Positions 43,579-50,781 of a stretch of DNA of 64,000 bases are shown piece after piece. Under the pieces are notes generated by a model that was not told the DNA's origin, ran no database searches, and was given only the letters and a program-made list of their open reading frames with translations. Source of the DNA: Streptomyces sp. NL15-2K (GTDB lineage: Bacteria; Actinomycetota; Actinomycetes; Streptomycetales; Streptomycetaceae). The translations under genes were made by a program, and so were the position numbers. The stretch covers positions 7,111,501-7,175,500 of the forward strand of contig NZ_CP130630.1 in assembly GCF_030551255.1 (NCBI RefSeq), in the 5' to 3' direction. How positions within the stretch are numbered: position 1 is the first letter of the stretch; each line of letters opens with the position of its first letter.

Positions 43579-44037
43579 TTAGGTGCGGGGGTGCCGCTCG
43601 CCTGGCGGACCGACCCGCGAGGTCACTCGTTGGGCCGAGGAGCCGACCACTACATCACCCGACCTGCCCCTCCCGGTGTCCGACGAGGTCAGCACCAAGG
43701 TGAACCCGCCGGCTCGACGGCCCCGATCACGAGGACGTACTTCGACGCCCTCGGCCGGGTCACCTCCGTCAGGCACTTCGCCCAGGACTCCTCCACCACG
43801 ACCGCGGTGCGCACGACCATTGCTCAGAGCTGTGCCCGGGGGCCCTGCAATAGAGGCACACTGATCAGCCCTGAGCGCGAATATCAGGGCACCGAGCTGG
43901 CGGCGTCCGGTGGTGAGTATGGTTGCCGACTCGTTGCTTTCCCTGATGAGGATCGTTCCGGTGGGGGTGGTGGCGAGGTAGACGCAGGCGGATGCCTCCT
44001 GGCTGTACGTGGACTTCTGCCAGTGCAGTTCGGTCAT
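43579..44037 (-). CDS. DUF397 protein with an abnormal C-terminal extension
   Basis: Residues 1-60 (MTELHWQKSTYSQEASACVY ... TTGRRQLGALIFALRA) are a complete DUF397 domain, which normally ends the protein. The next 90 residues are Gly/Arg-rich and are antisense to an RHS-like scrap on the plus strand, so the natural stop was probably lost by rearrangement. DUF397 genes pair with XRE/DUF5753 regulators, as here (12 bp downstream of one). The pair likely forms a regulator-cofactor or toxin-antitoxin-like unit. Confidence 0.75.
   Translation of the reverse strand: MTELHWQKSTYSQEASACVYLATTPTGTILIRESNESATILTTGRRQLGALIFALRADQCASIAGPPGTALSNGRAHRGRGGGVLGEVPDGGDPAEGVEVRPRDRGRRAGGFTLVLTSSDTGRGRSGDVVVGSSAQRVTSRVGPPGERHPRT
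43715..43800 (+). pseudogene. RHS/YD-repeat relic
   Basis: The plus strand reads TRTYFDALGRVTSVRHFAQD, the signature of an RHS (YD) repeat. No start, and no repeats on either side. A scrap of a lost RHS toxin or wall-protein gene, now antisense to the DUF397 extension. Confidence 0.4.
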
Positions 44038-44048
44038 TGAGGGCTCCT

Positions 44049-44903
44049 TCAGAGGTCGTGGGCGAGTTGGGCGATGAAGTCGCGTGATTTCGCTGGAGGA
44101 AGTGCCGCTTGTGCGACGCGGTCCAGGATCAGACGGTAGCGATCCAACTGGGCCGGTGAGTCAATGAGTTCCGCGCCATGGTCGGTATCCAGCTGGACGG
44201 TGTCCAGCTGGTGCACCGTGCCGTGGAAGTAGTCGACGCCCTGGCCCGAGGTGTGGAAGGGGCCGCTGTCGAAGGGGATGACGGTGATCGTGACGTGGTC
44301 CAGTTCGCTGATCTCGTTGAGATGGTGCAGTTGGGCTCGGACAGTGGCCCGGTTGCCGAAGCGCATGCGGAGGGCCGCCTCGTGGACGATCGCCGTGTAG
44401 GGCGGGGGCTGTTCGCGGTGCAGGATTTCCTGGCGTTTGATGCGGTGCGAGACACGGTGCTCGATCTCGTGGGGCTTCAGTGGCGGCACCGTGTGGCTGA
44501 ACAGAGCGCGGGCGTGGTCGGCGGTCTGGAGTAGGCCGGGGATGTTGATGACGTGCGCCACGCGCAATGCGGTGGCGTGATGCTCGACCTCGGTCAGGTC
44601 CAGTACGCGGGGGGACAGGATGTCCCGGTACTCCTCCCACCAGCCACGCCGGCGCTCGCCGGTCAGCGCGGCGAGGGCCTCGATCAGGGGTTCGTCGGTG
44701 CAGTCGTAGTGCCGGGCGATCGCGCGGACGCGGTCGGCGCTCACTCCGTAGCGCCCTGCTTCGATGTTGCTCACGCGTGACTGCGTGGCTCCGACCAGTG
44801 CGGCTGCCTGTGTGGCGGAGAGGTCGGCCCGTTCGCGCAGCCTGCGCAACTCGACCCCGAGGCGGCGGCGCCGGGCGGTAGGGAGGGGGCTTGGTTGCGG
44901 CAT
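44049..44903 (-). CDS. XRE-family regulator with DUF5753 domain
   Basis: 284 aa. The helix-turn-helix is DLSATQAAALVGATQSRVSN. The DUF5753 domain follows (IPGLLQTADHARALF ... SHRIKRQEILHREQPPPYTA ... FDSGPFHTSG). It is the standard partner of DUF397 proteins and of a nearby HATPase in streptomycetes; such triads often act in development and antibiotic control. It is divergent from the split HATPase gene, with a perfect inverted repeat between them. Confidence 0.92.
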   Translation of the reverse strand: MPQPSPLPTARRRRLGVELRRLRERADLSATQAAALVGATQSRVSNIEAGRYGVSADRVRAIARHYDCTDEPLIEALAALTGERRRGWWEEYRDILSPRVLDLTEVEHHATALRVAHVINIPGLLQTADHARALFSHTVPPLKPHEIEHRVSHRIKRQEILHREQPPPYTAIVHEAALRMRFGNRATVRAQLHHLNEISELDHVTITVIPFDSGPFHTSGQGVDYFHGTVHQLDTVQLDTDHGAELIDSPAQLDRYRLILDRVAQAALPPAKSRDFIAQLAHDL

Positions 44904-44960
44904 GACGGCGACTTCCCGTTCGTACGTACGTTGTGCGGGTCACTCACACGAAGGCAAGAA

Positions 44961-44995
44961 GGACTACATTCCATTGACTTAATGGAATGTAGTCC
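44961..44995. promoter_or_regulatory. 15-bp perfect inverted repeat, probable operator
   Basis: GGACTACATTCCATT, 5-nt spacer, AATGGAATGTAGTCC. AT-rich for this genome and placed between the XRE gene and the HATPase gene. TTGACT at 44974-44979 inside it could be a -35 box for the HATPase gene. Likely bound by the XRE protein. Confidence 0.68.
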
Positions 44996-45140
44996 ATGCA
45001 GTGCTCTACGGTGAGATCCAAGCCGCTCAACCGGCGCCGCCGATAAGCCGGAAGCGCACCGCGCCCTTCTCGTGCGCGGCACTGCCACCGCCCGGCTGAG
45101 CCATCGAGCGAACCAAGTTCCCCCACCGCAGGAGGCGTTC

Positions 45141-45315
45141 ATGGTCACCGTATCCATGTCGGAGTGCGAAGGGTCCTCAAGTTGGGCGTATGCCCTCCAA
45201 CTCCCCCACGACCCGCGCGCCGCGCGCATCGCCCGTGTCACTCTGCGGGCCGTCCTCGCCGGGCATGGCATGAGCCAACTCCAGGACACCACAGAGCTAT
45301 TGGCGTCAGAGCTGG
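45141..45315 (+). pseudogene. 5' fragment of an ATP-binding (HATPase) gene split by the second island
   Basis: MVTVSMSECEGSSSWAYALQ, then LPHDPRAARIARVTL and LLASEL, the usual N-terminus of streptomycete HATPase regulators. GGAGG lies 5 nt before ATG 45141. Joined to 50456-50763 across the shared GAGCTGG it gives an unbroken 160-aa frame. Confidence 0.88.
45309..45315. other. attL core of the second island
   Basis: GAGCTGG, shared with 50449-50455. It falls in the N-box codons (E-L-V-T-N) of the target gene. The integrase ATG is 26 bp to the right. Confidence 0.75.
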
Positions 45316-45340
45316 CTACTTCTCTAAGTACGGTCTACAC

Positions 45341-46948
45341 ATGGCTACTTCGGAAGGCCGGAAGCCCCGGCAGGCAGGCGGTTATGTGCGGATCTCCAAC
45401 GACCCGTTGGAGGAGGAGAAGGGGGTTACGCGGCAGCAGGAGGACGTGGAGGAGCTTGCCGAGCGGCTCGGGTGGAAGGTCGGGAAGGTCTATCCGGAGA
45501 ACGACACATCCGCGTACAAGCGCAGGCGGATCGAGCTGCCGGACGGCCGCCATGTGTGGCGGGTGATCCGGCCGGAGTTCCGGCAGATGCTGCGGGACTA
45601 TCAGGACGGGGTGATAGACGGGATCATCGTCTACGACCTCGACCGGCTGGCGCGGCAGCCGCGTGACCTGGAAGACCTGATCGACCTGGTGGACCACTAC
45701 CGGCGGCCGGTGGTCGGGGTGACGGGCTCGCTGGATCTGATGACCGACAACGGCAAGGCCATGGCGCGGGTGTTGATGGCGATGGCGAACAAGAGCAGCG
45801 CCGACACCGCCCGCCGGGTCTCGCGCGAGCGGATCCAGCGGGCGCGGGAGGGCCGGAGTCTGCCGCCGAACCGGGCTTTCGGGTGGGAGGAGGACCGGCT
45901 GACCCGCAAGCCCGAGGAAGCCGCCTTGATCCGTAAGGCCGTGCGGGGGTTCACGGCCGGGGAGAACTGGTCGAGTATCACGCGGATGTTCATCGAGTCC
46001 GGTATTGCGCCGGTGAGCGGGACGACGTGGTATCTGACCACGATCCGGAACATGCTGCTGTCGCCGAGGGTGGCGGGGATCGTGACCTACTGGGGGCGGG
46101 ACGGGGCGCCTGGAGCCGAGGACGAGTACGGGGCGGATGATTCCAAGCGGCAGGCGCGTATTTCCACCTCGCCAAGGGATCTGGCCCTGCGGGACGTGGA
46201 CGGGAAGTATGTACGCGGTAAGTGGCAGCGGATTGTCACCGTCGCGCAGTGGGACGCCTTTGTTACGGAATACGAGCGCCGTAAGGAGGGAAAGGAATTC
46301 ACCTCGGGGCGCACGAAGAAATACCTGTTGTCCGGGCTGTTGCGGTGCGCACGGCCGAGGGTGGACGGCACGCCGTGCGGCCGGGCGATGGTCGGCATCG
46401 CCAGCAAGCATCACCGGACCGGCAGGCCGAGGAAGATCTACAAGTGCCCGTCGAAGAACATGGGCGGGTGCGGCGGCAGCCAGCGGGAAATGACCCAGCT
46501 CGACCAGCTGGTAGAGGATCTGCTGTTCCTGCACCTGGAGACCAACCAGCCCGAGGAGACCGGCCAGTCCCCGGAAGAGCCCCGGGCAGAGCACCCGGAT
46601 ATGGCGAAACTCGCCGACGTGCAAGTCCGGTTGAAGGCCATGCGGGAAGGCATGCGGGACGGCAAGGTCAGCCCGGAATCGTTCTTCGCGGTCGTGCCCG
46701 GCCTGGAAACCCAGGAGAAGCAGCTGATCGCCAGCCTGAGCAAGACCCGCCGCACCCAGGCGGACCGCGACCAGCGGCGCAAGAGCCCCGAGAAGGTACG
46801 CGCCGAGTGGGAAGCCGCCACCATTCCCGGCAAGCGCGCCATCCTGGGGCAGTACTTGCAGGCCGTCATGGTGCACCCGGCACGGCCCATGGGGCGCAGC
46901 TTCGACCACGAGGCGATCGTGCCCGTATGGAAGCCCCTGCCGCAGTAA
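45341..46948 (+). CDS. Large serine recombinase (second integrase)
   Basis: 535 aa from ATG 45341 (MATSEGRKPRQAGGYVRISN). Catalytic Ser in GYVRISND; resolvase motifs IIVYDLDRLARQPRDLEDL and MARVLMAMANKSSADTARR. The recombinase domain (NRAFGWEEDRLTRKPEEAAL), zinc ribbon (LLRCARP...CGRAM...YKCPSKNMGGC) and coiled coil follow. It is only distantly like the phiBT1-type enzyme at 9638 and uses a different target. It lies beside attL, as expected for the integrase of this island. Confidence 0.95.
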   Translation: MATSEGRKPRQAGGYVRISNDPLEEEKGVTRQQEDVEELAERLGWKVGKVYPENDTSAYKRRRIELPDGRHVWRVIRPEFRQMLRDYQDGVIDGIIVYDLDRLARQPRDLEDLIDLVDHYRRPVVGVTGSLDLMTDNGKAMARVLMAMANKSSADTARRVSRERIQRAREGRSLPPNRAFGWEEDRLTRKPEEAALIRKAVRGFTAGENWSSITRMFIESGIAPVSGTTWYLTTIRNMLLSPRVAGIVTYWGRDGAPGAEDEYGADDSKRQARISTSPRDLALRDVDGKYVRGKWQRIVTVAQWDAFVTEYERRKEGKEFTSGRTKKYLLSGLLRCARPRVDGTPCGRAMVGIASKHHRTGRPRKIYKCPSKNMGGCGGSQREMTQLDQLVEDLLFLHLETNQPEETGQSPEEPRAEHPDMAKLADVQVRLKAMREGMRDGKVSPESFFAVVPGLETQEKQLIASLSKTRRTQADRDQRRKSPEKVRAEWEAATIPGKRAILGQYLQAVMVHPARPMGRSFDHEAIVPVWKPLPQ

Positions 46949-46967
46949 TACCGTCCGTAACAGCGTC

Positions 46968-46999
46968 GAGCCCCGATGGCCTCATGGTCACCGGGGCTC
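46968..46999 (+). terminator. Terminator after the second integrase
   Basis: 8-bp stem GAGCCCCG / CGGGGCTC, 20 bp after the stop. Confidence 0.65.
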
Positions 47000-47003
47000 T
47001 TCC

Positions 47004-47168
47004 CTATTCAAGTGCTGTGCCGTCCCGCGGATGCAGTATCGCGTTGGTTTTGCGCCACTGCTCAGGCGTGATCTTCGGGGCACGTGCCACATGCAGGGAA
47101 AGCCACTGCTCACGAGTCAGACGCGGACCACGAGACGGGCGACGGGGGCGAGTGGGGCGCGCAGCCAC
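47004..47168 (-). CDS. 54-aa hypothetical protein
   Basis: GTG 47168 is preceded by AGGAGA at a 6-nt spacing. The protein VAARPTRPRRPSRGPR, then LTREQWLSLHVARAPKITPE and QWRKTNAIL, has a basic N-terminus and a helical C-terminal half. Similar short TREQW/PEQW proteins occur in actinomycete mobile elements, from memory. Convergent with the integrase gene. Function unknown. Confidence 0.6.
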   Translation of the reverse strand: MAARPTRPRRPSRGPRLTREQWLSLHVARAPKITPEQWRKTNAILHPRDGTALE

Positions 47169-47460
47169 TGGAATTCTCCTCTTCCAGGCAGACGGTCAGA
47201 AGTGGCGTCTGCGCTGCGGCCTTCACGACGCGCCAAGTCGTGTCGGCGAATATCTCGTCTGAGCTGATCTTTGCTGGGTCTCTTCCTCTCCAACGCCCGC
47301 TCACGCCCCGGAGTTCCAACACGGGGCACCAGCTCCAGGGAGCCCTGCCCACCAGCTCTCGCACGGACCGAACCGGCACCAGACCACACCCGGGAACCCG
47401 GCCAGCACCACGGCGCACCGGCCTTCCGGCGACCGGTGAGAAGACCCGAGCAGCCGCGCG

Positions 47461-47600
47461 ACCGGATCGGAGTAACTTGTCTTTACTTGCTCAAGGGCGC
47501 GCCTTCGGCGCGCCGCGCGGCCTTGGCCGCTCGGCCCGGCGTGCGGCCTTCGGCCGGTCCGGTCCGGCGGCAGCCGCGCGACGACCGCAGGCCAGCCCGA
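47461..47600 (+). repeat. Dispersed repeat, copy 2
   Basis: GGATCGGAGTAACTTGTCTT then TACTTGCTCAAGGGCGCGCC, followed by GC-rich DNA with CGGCCTTCGGCCGGTCCGG. The minus strand matches 22490-22606 over about 110 bp. Confidence 0.78.
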
Positions 47601-47621
47601 GCGTGCGAGCGTCACTCCGGC

Positions 47622-47665
47622 CGGATCGGCGTAACTCTTCTTTCTCTGTTCTTGAAGGCGGCGGC
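47622..47665 (+). repeat. Dispersed repeat, shorter diverged copy 3
   Basis: GGATCGGCGTAACTCTTCTT then TCTCTGTTCTTGAAGGCGGC, the same element family as copy 2, 165 bp further on. Confidence 0.6.
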
Positions 47666-47728
47666 CGTGGCGGGTCCGGTCACCGGGATGTGGCTGGGGC
47701 CGACGGCCTCCGAGGCTTGAGGCAGCCA

Positions 47729-47840
47729 CCATGGGGCGAGCCTCCAAGAACAGGGGGCCGATCGGGCTATTGCGGGCAGGTCCCAAGAGACTGCCCGATC
47801 CGCCGGGCAGCGTAAGGCCCCCTGTTCTCTCGCCCCATGG
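47729..47840. repeat. 112-bp long inverted-repeat structure
   Basis: Nested perfect arms: CCATGGGGCGAG (47729-47740) with CTCGCCCCATGG (47829-47840); GAACAGGGGGCC (47748-47759) with GGCCCCCTGTTC (47816-47827); and an inner GGGCAG/CTGCCC hairpin. No ORF spans it convincingly. Confidence 0.88.
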
Positions 47841-47960
47841 CAGCTCCCGCCCCAACCCTCTACGGCCGGCGGCGTGGCCACCTGCGGCATGAGGGCACCA
47901 CAGCTCACACAGCACGACTCTCGCCAAAGAGCGACGGGGGCCGACGTATCCGTGTGCCGA

Positions 47961-48428
47961 TTACCGGGCGGCTGGCATGTTGCCGTCGCGCCAGTCGTTC
48001 ACTCGCTTCCGGATGCTGGCGACCATGGGGAGCGCGTCAATCTCTGCTGGCTCGAACCAGCGGACGTCGGTTGATTCCTCCGACACCGCGAGTTGCCCGG
48101 CCACGGGACGAGCCAGGAAGCAGATGGAGAATTCTTGCCGTACCTCGCCGTCGTCGTAGGCGAAGACGTGGCGGGGGTTGGTGTAGGTCCCGACGATGCC
48201 AATGATCTCGACATCGATACCGGTCTCTTCGCGCGTCTCCCGGATCGCGCAGTCCGGCAATGACTCTCCGATGTGCATGGCGCCACCAGGAAGCGCCCAC
48301 ATGTCATTGTCACGCCGACGCTGAAGCAGGATGCGCCCGGAGTCGTCGACGACGACGGCAGAAGCAGCTGGAACCAAGCTGTTCGCGGCGGGGGCGTTCG
48401 GGTCGTCCTCGTAATCGCGCCTACCCAT
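47961..48428 (-). CDS. Nudix hydrolase (second island)
   Basis: 155 aa from ATG 48428 (MGRRDYEDDPNAPAAN), with GGAAGGG upstream. The Nudix box GGAMHIGESLPDCAIRETRE then ETGID is complete. Its ATG lies inside the end of the XRE gene (8-bp overlap), so the pair is co-translated. A second Nudix next to a regulator on a mobile element in the same window; the substrate is unknown. Confidence 0.9.
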   Translation of the reverse strand: MGRRDYEDDPNAPAANSLVPAASAVVVDDSGRILLQRRRDNDMWALPGGAMHIGESLPDCAIRETREETGIDVEIIGIVGTYTNPRHVFAYDDGEVRQEFSICFLARPVAGQLAVSEESTDVRWFEPAEIDALPMVASIRKRVNDWRDGNMPAAR

Positions 48429-49176
48429 TCCCTTCCTCTTCCCATACGGGAGTGCCCCGTTTCCAGAGTTCCTCAATGTGCGAAGCGAAGCGATCGAACA
48501 TGCCGTCGTCCTGGTGACGACGCAGATGCAGCGTAGGGGCATCGTGTCCAACGCTGTGCGTCAGCAGGGGCGTAACGATCATGTCGTCATCGAAGCGGAA
48601 CACGGACAGGTATGCATGTCCATCGCTGTACCTCGCGTCGATACCCGGCTGATTTCTGATCTTCTCCAGCTCGGCGAGTGTCACGCGGATACGCGTCGAC
48701 AGCGTGAGCGCGACGGCTTCGTCTTGCTCGCGGGACTGTGTGAGATCGCTGTCCGGGTCGCCGAGCAAGAAGCGCACTCGGCACCCCTGTGCGGCCTTAC
48801 GCCGCAACGCGGTACCGAACCGGGCCTGTTCAAGCCACAGGAAGTAGTTGGTGTAACCAGCGAACGTCAGCTCACGCTCGGCTTTGGTGATCAACGACCG
48901 CCACAGCGAAGCCGGACAGCCGGACCGGTACGGATAGACGGAAACGACCTCACGGTCCGGTCCGACCTTGATCGCCTTCCTCGCGGCTGCTGGCCATAAC
49001 ACGGTCTCCTCCTCTCCGAGTGCCTCACAGACGGCCCACCGATGGCGGGCACGGGGGATCCGTCCCGTCTCGGTGATCCAACGGCCGACCGTCTTGACGT
49101 CCACGCCGCATTTCTCTGCCAACTGACGATCTGTCATGCGGGCTTGAAGCATGGCGCGACGCAGTGCTTCGTTCAC
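48421..49176 (-). CDS. XRE-type regulator with C-terminal DUF5919-like domain
   Basis: 251 aa. The helix-turn-helix is MTDRQLAEKCGVDVKTVGRW. The C-terminal part (ELTFAGYTNYFLWLEQ, VRFLLGDPDSD, DARYSDGHAYLSVFRFDDDM) resembles the DUF5919 domain found with Nudix genes in streptomycetes and has a phospholipase-D-like feel. It probably autoregulates and controls the Nudix gene; an inverted repeat (CGTTCCTA ... TAGGAACG, 49225-49257) lies upstream. Confidence 0.82.
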   Translation of the reverse strand: MNEALRRAMLQARMTDRQLAEKCGVDVKTVGRWITETGRIPRARHRWAVCEALGEEETVLWPAAARKAIKVGPDREVVSVYPYRSGCPASLWRSLITKAERELTFAGYTNYFLWLEQARFGTALRRKAAQGCRVRFLLGDPDSDLTQSREQDEAVALTLSTRIRVTLAELEKIRNQPGIDARYSDGHAYLSVFRFDDDMIVTPLLTHSVGHDAPTLHLRRHQDDGMFDRFASHIEELWKRGTPVWEEEGNG

Positions 49177-49224
49177 CGGTAACCCCCTGGGATGTTAGGC
49201 ACGATTCTCACGGTAGCCCTGTTC

Positions 49225-49257
49225 CGTTCCTAACGGTCATGGAACGAAGTAGGAACG
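49225..49257. promoter_or_regulatory. Inverted repeat upstream of the XRE gene
   Basis: CGTTCCTA, 17 nt, TAGGAACG, with extra GTTCC/GGAAC inside. A candidate operator in the divergent gap between 49176 and 49360. Confidence 0.45.
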
Positions 49258-49359
49258 CGCCAGCAGGGGCGGAAGTGTGGGGGGTGACTGATGCACAGAC
49301 CCCCGCGACCGTGGCGACGGTCCGGGGGCGTGGCCACCAACCCCATGGAGGTTGACGAC

Positions 49360-49659
49360 ATGCCGCACCTTATCGCCAGCATCTTCGAGTTGCTGTTGCG
49401 GTTACTGCTTCCCGCAGCGGGACGGCGCCGGAGCGCCGAGACAGTTGCCGCGCCGACCGTGGACGTGCCGACGGTCCGTCTTCCGTGCGTCCCCGTGTTG
49501 CGAGGTGAGGACATCGGCCTTGTGCGTCCCTACCTCGTTGCACACGAGCGACGGCAGGAGGAACGGCGGCGACGGGCACGACGGCGCGTGCTGGTACTCG
49601 CGACGTACGGCATCGACATCAGCGCGCGCCGGATGCACGGGGCGGAGGTGACGGCCTGA
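49360..49659 (+). CDS. Small hypothetical protein, 99 aa
   Basis: ATG 49360 has an ideal GGAGG 8 nt upstream. A hydrophobic N-terminal helix (LIASIFELLLRLLLPAA) precedes a polar stretch and a very basic region (HERRQEERRRRARRRVLVLA). The last base overlaps the next gene. A family of this form sits in streptomycete XRE/HATPase loci. Function unknown. Confidence 0.72.
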   Translation: MPHLIASIFELLLRLLLPAAGRRRSAETVAAPTVDVPTVRLPCVPVLRGEDIGLVRPYLVAHERRQEERRRRARRRVLVLATYGIDISARRMHGAEVTA

Positions 49660-50060
49660 TGAGCTACGACCGCAATGCCGTGACCACGATCGGACCGGGC
49701 CTACGGCTGCTGCCGTGGGAGACCGACACCGGCAAGCCGTGCTTCCTGTCCACGAACGGGACCCCGGGCGCCCTGGCCCGTATCGCGGACGAGATCGAGG
49801 CGGACCAGTTGCGTGACGGCGCCGATGTCCTCATGGGCGCCCAAGCTGTCCTGGACGACCGTAGGGCCGGGGAGTACGCGCTACGTCTCGCCCTGCGAGC
49901 GGCTACCCAGTGCCTTGGTGACGTGCTGCGTATCGCTGACAGCCGGGGCGCACGCCTGCCCCAGCCGCACGACGCCCAGGACACAGACGACAGCGACGAC
50001 GACCAGGACGACGGCGCCGATGGCGACGGGCCGCAGCTTCCGGCCGAGGCATGCGGATGA
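49659..50060 (+). CDS. Hypothetical protein with an acidic tail, 133 aa
   Basis: Begins MSYDRNAVTTIGPGLRLLPW, then GKPCFLSTNGTPGALARIAD, and ends in an Asp-rich tail (DTDDSDDDQDDGADGDG). Coupled to genes on both sides. Not recognised; co-occurs with the upstream small protein in streptomycetes, from memory. Confidence 0.7.
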   Translation: MSYDRNAVTTIGPGLRLLPWETDTGKPCFLSTNGTPGALARIADEIEADQLRDGADVLMGAQAVLDDRRAGEYALRLALRAATQCLGDVLRIADSRGARLPQPHDAQDTDDSDDDQDDGADGDGPQLPAEACG

Positions 50061-50320
50061 GGGCGGACAACGGGACCACACGGGGCCGGTACCGGTTCGC
50101 GGAATGGACACTGACAGCCGTGCCTGCCATGGCCGTGCGTCACTGCGGCAGGTGCCTCACGTGCGGCGAACGCTCCGCTGACACGGCCGACGCGGACGAC
50201 GCCCAGGTGTGGTGCCTCAAGCACGCGGGCCTGACGCACCACAGCGGCTACGAGTTGTCTGCGTTCCAGTACTTCAACGCCACCATGACCGACCCCGAAA
50301 TCGAGTCGCACACGACATAG
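50057..50320 (+). CDS. DUF7848-like small zinc-binding protein
   Basis: 87 aa (MRADNGTTRGRYRFAEW). HCGRCLTCGERS and CLKHAGLTHHSGYEL form a probable four-ligand zinc site, and the layout matches small streptomycete proteins that end ...H..GY. Third gene of the small operon; overlaps the previous gene by 4 bp. Function unknown. Confidence 0.7.
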   Translation: MRADNGTTRGRYRFAEWTLTAVPAMAVRHCGRCLTCGERSADTADADDAQVWCLKHAGLTHHSGYELSAFQYFNATMTDPEIESHTT

Positions 50321-50343
50321 ACCGAGGTGAGGAAAGCAAGACC

Positions 50344-50381
50344 AGGGCCCCGACTCTCGGCCCCCGAAGGGTCGGGGCCCT
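50344..50381 (+). terminator. Terminator at the right end of the second island
   Basis: Perfect 11-bp stem AGGGCCCCGAC / GTCGGGGCCCT. Confidence 0.8.
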
Positions 50382-50448
50382 TCCATGTCCAAGCTGGAGA
50401 ACCGCCCCGACCAGCGCTAACTAGGTAGTACTTTCGCACGTAACTTGC

Positions 50449-50455
50449 GAGCTGG
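50449..50455. other. attR core of the second island
   Basis: GAGCTGG, followed by the rest of the split HATPase gene (TCACCAACGCC). Confidence 0.75.
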
Positions 50456-50763
50456 TCACCAACGCCTACCGGTACTCGACCGGCCCAGCGACACTCCGCC
50501 TGCGCGGCATCGACCGCAGCCGACTGCGCGTGAGCGTCTGGGACACGAATCCGCACATCCCACCTCCCTTCGACAAGGGGCCAGCCCCTCTCTGCCCTGT
50601 CCCGGTCGAGGCCGTCGGCGGGCGCGGGCTGTTCCTCGTATGCCATTACGCGGACGCGTGGGGTGGCTGTCTGCTCGGGGACGGGCGCTTCGGGGCGGGC
50701 GGGAAGCTGCTGTGGTGCGAGGTCGAGGCATCGGCCGTGGGCAGTGAGAGGGGCGCCGCGTGA
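50456..50763 (+). pseudogene. 3' fragment of the split HATPase gene
   Basis: Continues the N box (ELVTNAYRYS), then RGIDRSRLRVSVWDTNPHIP and the G2 region VGGRGLFLVCHYADAWG. In frame with 45141-45315. No own start. Confidence 0.88.
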
Positions 50764-50781
50764 TCGAACTGCCGACCGCCT

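Larger units (their letters stand above)
45316..50455. mobile_element. 5.1-kb serine-integrase island in an HATPase gene
   Basis: The ends are given by the split gene and the GAGCTGG repeat. It holds a serine integrase, a 54-aa ORF, two dispersed repeats also seen at the AICE GntR gene, a long palindrome, a Nudix gene, an XRE gene and three small genes. No rep, tra or kor gene is visible. It is either a worn-down AICE or a small mobilisable island. Confidence 0.84.

Noticed and set aside
45072..45566. A 164-aa protein running from the HATPase start into the integrase region
   Set aside because: After codon 60 the frame is integrase DNA read out of frame. It is a split gene, not a fusion.
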